DNA of 10,271 bases from Rodentolepis nana (taxonomy: Eukaryota; Platyhelminthes; Cestoda; Cyclophyllidea; Hymenolepididae), in the NCBI GenBank assembly GCA_900617975.1, contig UZAE01014640.1, positions 2,743-13,013 on the forward strand, read 5' to 3'. The translations under genes were made by a program, and so were the position numbers. Below are positions 7,343 through 10,271 of the stretch, piece after piece. The notes beneath the pieces were generated by a model that had not been told where the DNA came from, ran no database searches, and saw only the letters and a list, made by a program, of their open reading frames with translations. How positions within the stretch are numbered: position 1 is the stretch's first letter; each line of letters begins with the position of its first letter.

Positions 7343-10233
7343 ATTCGTGGGATCATCAGACAATACTTCGCCTTATTTTTGACACTTAAATGATCGCACC
7401 TTTAGTTTTACCTCCAGATCTGGATCTCATCCGTCTTTCAACTACTTCTACGATCTCCGGACTCTATCCATTTAAATTCAGGTAGGAAATGTTTCCTGGC
7501 CTGACTCCAAATGTTCCTTCTTGTCCCTAACACATATGCTTAGCCCGTATTAGTGCAAATCCTACCGGTTAACCCCTTCAGTCAGGCGCTACAGATAATA
7601 CAATCTATCTGCAGCTCTAATCTCATTTACTGTGTATTCCTTCCTTCCCCCCCCCACCCACCCACCCTCTCATATGTCTCATTTGAGTATCATCAATACG
7701 GTGTTTGGTCTTTTTACTTATTCCTTCTTGTTTCAAACCTGGTTATTTGCTTAGTACCTTGTCAGCACAATGTTTAGTGTAAAAAAGTAAAAATTGCACA
7801 AAACTTTCAATCCTGAAATAGACATTAATACTTTTGAGCTCAATTTCGCATTATTCCCTATTCGAAATTGAAACATATTCACTTGATCTCCATTGTTAGG
7901 GCTATAAAATAATTAACCCAAGGAATATGACCAGCAAGTTAATACTCACTGATTGTTTTCAATGCTGTCTCATCCACGTACACCGAAGCTCAATAACTAA
8001 AATTTAAGGTTAGGATATTGCTCCAAGAATAATATTTCCAGAGTGAATGCAGGAAAGTTAAGGTTCTCGTAATGCTTGGCCTGATTTCGTAATTTGGCTT
8101 TTCTCAACGCTTCTCACCCATTTTGTATCGTTTTAAACGACTTTGGCGGTCACCTCATTTGGCTACTATCCCATAATTAAAAGCACTTTTCACTGCCATG
8201 GACAATTGGGGAACGTATTAATTGGCATTTTTTCACAAACTACATCAGCAACTAAAGGGGATTAGTTATTAAGAGTCCTTTTTAATTTTGAAATTCTGTC
8301 GCCTTGTTTGCTTGTAAATCACTTTTCGTTTATTCACCAATTTGAAATGGTTGATTGGTGACACTCACTCCATCTCTAAAGATTAGTTGATAGACAGCGA
8401 AATTGGATAATTATTTCTACTTAAATAAAGATGTTTTTGCGATCGTAATTCATCAACAGTGTGATGTTTATCTCAATAGTGGCTGTTTTTATTAGAAACT
8501 TAACCTTCCCTGATGCGCCAGTTGTCTCTTTATTTATCTTTGAAAATTGTAAGGATTGCTTGGCTGCTCCACAAACAATGATGGGCCATTTTTGATCCAT
8601 TTTTCCATTAATCTCTCACTAGTGTCATTGATGTGGTTCGCGTTAAATAGTAATCCCGAATGAATAAAAGGGGTGAGGACTAGAAATTCCTGAAGAAGGC
8701 GGCTTCGTTGTTTGGCGAGAAAAGACGTCTCTGTTATAATGAGAGTGCAGATGGATTCAATCCGTCCCAATTTATTTTTAAATTTCGTCCTAATTTGGCA
8801 TTATTTAATTTAATACTTTCTTGGGATAAAAAGCCCAGGAACTAAAATTCACTGATTAAAAATATTCACTCAGATACTTTGTAAATAACGACATTCTCAG
8901 GTATTTTTTAAATAAAATGGCATCTAAATTGTCATTTATAGGTGTAATAAATAACGTAAATTATTTTATTCCAATTTCGCCATATAATGGAATTCTCGAA
9001 ATTTCTTAATGTAATATTCTCACCCTTCAACCAAAAGGTCATATCATGGATACGATGTGGAAGGAGAAAACAGAGTCTTGAAGTTGAAAATTAGGATTTT
9101 ATTATTCTAAAATTTTTGCCCGAATATTATGATTTACATTATCTGCTCACTTTGAATTACTGACACATTCAAGGTCTCTATGTTCTGCGCGCCTACTAAC
9201 TCGCATATTCTCAAAATGGGAATTAGCGAAGATGACGAAATTGATTAATTTCTTTGTCATACCTCATTTGCCCTGTTCTTTTCAATCCAGATTTCTCTAA
9301 CTCGCTCCCCATCTTCCTCCAACTTTGTTCCACAACTGCTTCTCCCTCCAATGCACTTTTTGATACACTTTATCTAATCCAATTCTTAGTCTACCTTTTA
9401 AAGACTGCTGTTATGAGCAAGCTTTAGGAAGATTACTACTTTCATGAAGAGATATCTGACCCAATTTGGCCCACCCCTTAAAGTAGCCGTACCTTGAGAT
9501 TAGAGTTGGTTTACTGTGTTTCCTCTTGAGAATGGGTGTGAATGTGAGCGGTGGGGAACAGTATTGAATTGTAATAATAATAAGTTCACTTACGTCTAAA
9601 TCATCTTAAATAAGCATAGAGAGCAATAAAGTACATAGCTTTCAATGTATAGAAGATTGCGGAGAATCATACTGTTACATTTGTAGTATGGCCTAATATT
9701 TGTAGGAGGTTATCACAGATGAAAAATGTGCACACATTTATTTAATATTGATTAAACTCATATTTCGTACAACTCAAATTCAATGCACTTTGGAGAAAAG
9801 TTGTTTGCAAATCTCAGCTTTTTCGATTGGCAAAAGATGGTGCTTTTTCTGATGTTCAAAATAACAGAGAGACACAAGGTAACATGATTCTAATTTGATA
9901 GAAATTTACTGGAGTTTACCTAAGAGTAGCTATAGTAATCTAACTGCAAATAAGCTCATTTATATAAAGAACGCATTGGAGATACGGAATTGGTAAAAGA
10001 ACCAAACTCTCGAAATTTCTTTATACAAGAACTTCTCACCACCTTTCAAGAATCCTTATGGCCCTTTAACTATAACATGAACTTCTAAAAATCCTATTCA
10101 GAGTGAAACTATTCTTTTCATTTCACTGAACAGTTAAAAGCATACACCAGGAAGCGAAAAACGTCAAAAGTTGTTGGGTTTATAGTTCTCTCTTTACTAA
10201 TTGGATATTTACAGAGTGTTTATTTTAAATTAT
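7343..10233. other. Non-coding DNA, no gene recognised
   Basis: About 2.9 kb. The first part, to about 7680, is pyrimidine-rich on the plus strand, and another pyrimidine-rich patch lies at about 9285-9375. The remainder is AT-rich. Open frames at 7553-7777 (plus) and 8534-8770 (minus) have no domain I recognise, no flanking splice signals of note and no ATG at their apparent starts. I saw no RNA gene or transposon protein signature. Confidence 0.65.
7647..7667 (-). other. G-quadruplex / i-motif tract
   Basis: On the plus strand a C9 run (7647-7655) is followed by three CCC runs (7657-7659, 7661-7663, 7665-7667) separated by single A. The minus strand therefore has GGGTGGGTGGG followed by a T and nine G, a strong quadruplex motif with one-base loops. 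Its minus-strand core, starting GAGAGGG, matches the plus-strand tract at 4127-4144 over 18 bases. Confidence 0.8.
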
Positions 10234-10271
10234 GGGGTGTGTGATAGACTTACCTCCACGTAGTGCACCCT
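10234..10271 (+). repeat. Repeat unit A, copy 4, cut by window end
   Basis: The final 38 bases match unit A with two differences from the shared pattern: GTGTGCGAT becomes GTGTGTGAT, and CCACGTGG becomes CCACGTAG, which destroys the E-box. Sequence to the left (TATTTTAAATTAT) is unlike the left flank of the insertion at 6863, so similarity begins at the GGGGTGTG boundary. This supports a defined left end for a dispersed element whose remainder lies outside the window. Confidence 0.88.

Noticed and set aside
7553..7777. 74-codon plus-strand open frame with hydrophobic end
   Set aside because: It lies in pyrimidine-rich DNA that yields Ser/Pro/Leu/Phe-rich translations by composition. The start is not ATG and there is no domain.
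8534..8770. 78-codon minus-strand open frame
   Set aside because: It starts at TTG rather than ATG and has no recognised domain. It could only be an exon of something unknown, and I found no supporting splice sites.
9218..9250. Tiny acidic open frame starting ATGGGAATTAGC
   Set aside because: About ten codons with no supporting context, well within chance.
6541..9791. CAATGCACTTT at 6541, 9350 and 9781
   Set aside because: Three copies of an 11-mer are mildly unusual, but the flanks are unrelated and no spacing or context pattern is visible.

Overview
This is a eukaryotic, AT-rich window with no prokaryotic gene organisation. Coding sequence is sparse, split by a spliceosomal intron of about 2.5 kb and surrounded by long non-coding DNA. 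The one gene I can identify, together with the base composition, points to an arthropod (probably an insect or a relative), but the species cannot be named from the sequence.

The identifiable gene lies on the minus strand and is represented by two exons. The first coding exon (3739 down to 3379) encodes a signal peptide, a linker with a dibasic-type R-x-x-R site and the first third of a CUB domain. The second (921 down to 661) completes the CUB domain. The exons join in phase 1 (AAA G / CC, giving Lys-Ala). The joined product has the hallmarks of the first CUB domain of Neto (neuropilin and tolloid-like), an ionotropic glutamate-receptor auxiliary protein: LEVRDG, FGFSPLI, an R-S-x-G-R block, and GFRATY near the end. 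The longest open frame across the second exon is in the wrong frame and is not a protein. The rest of Neto (CUB2, LDLa, transmembrane segment, cytoplasmic tail) should lie beyond position 1 on the minus strand. Any upstream non-coding exons would lie at higher coordinates.

Regions from left to right: a (TG)12 microsatellite and the start of a downstream intron (1-660); Neto CUB exon (661-921); intron with no recognisable gene but a small TGATCA cluster and a stem-loop (922-3378); Neto first coding exon (3379-3739); AT-rich non-coding DNA with one good G-quadruplex motif (3764-6848); a retroposon-like insertion of about 466 bp bounded by 14-bp direct repeats (6849-7342); pyrimidine-rich then AT-rich non-coding DNA with a second G-quadruplex motif on the opposite strand (7343-10233); and the first 38 bp of another copy of the retroposon's repeat unit, cut off by the window end (10234-10271).

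The most interesting non-genic item is this repeat family. It has a 40-bp unit A and a roughly 41-bp unit B arranged A-A-B-A-B-B. A and B carry the same core in opposite orientation, and unit A carries overlapping palindromes including an E-box. The block sits directly inside the left flanking repeat, and an A-rich tail precedes the right one, which is the architecture of a target-primed retroposon. I saw no complete new multi-gene system.
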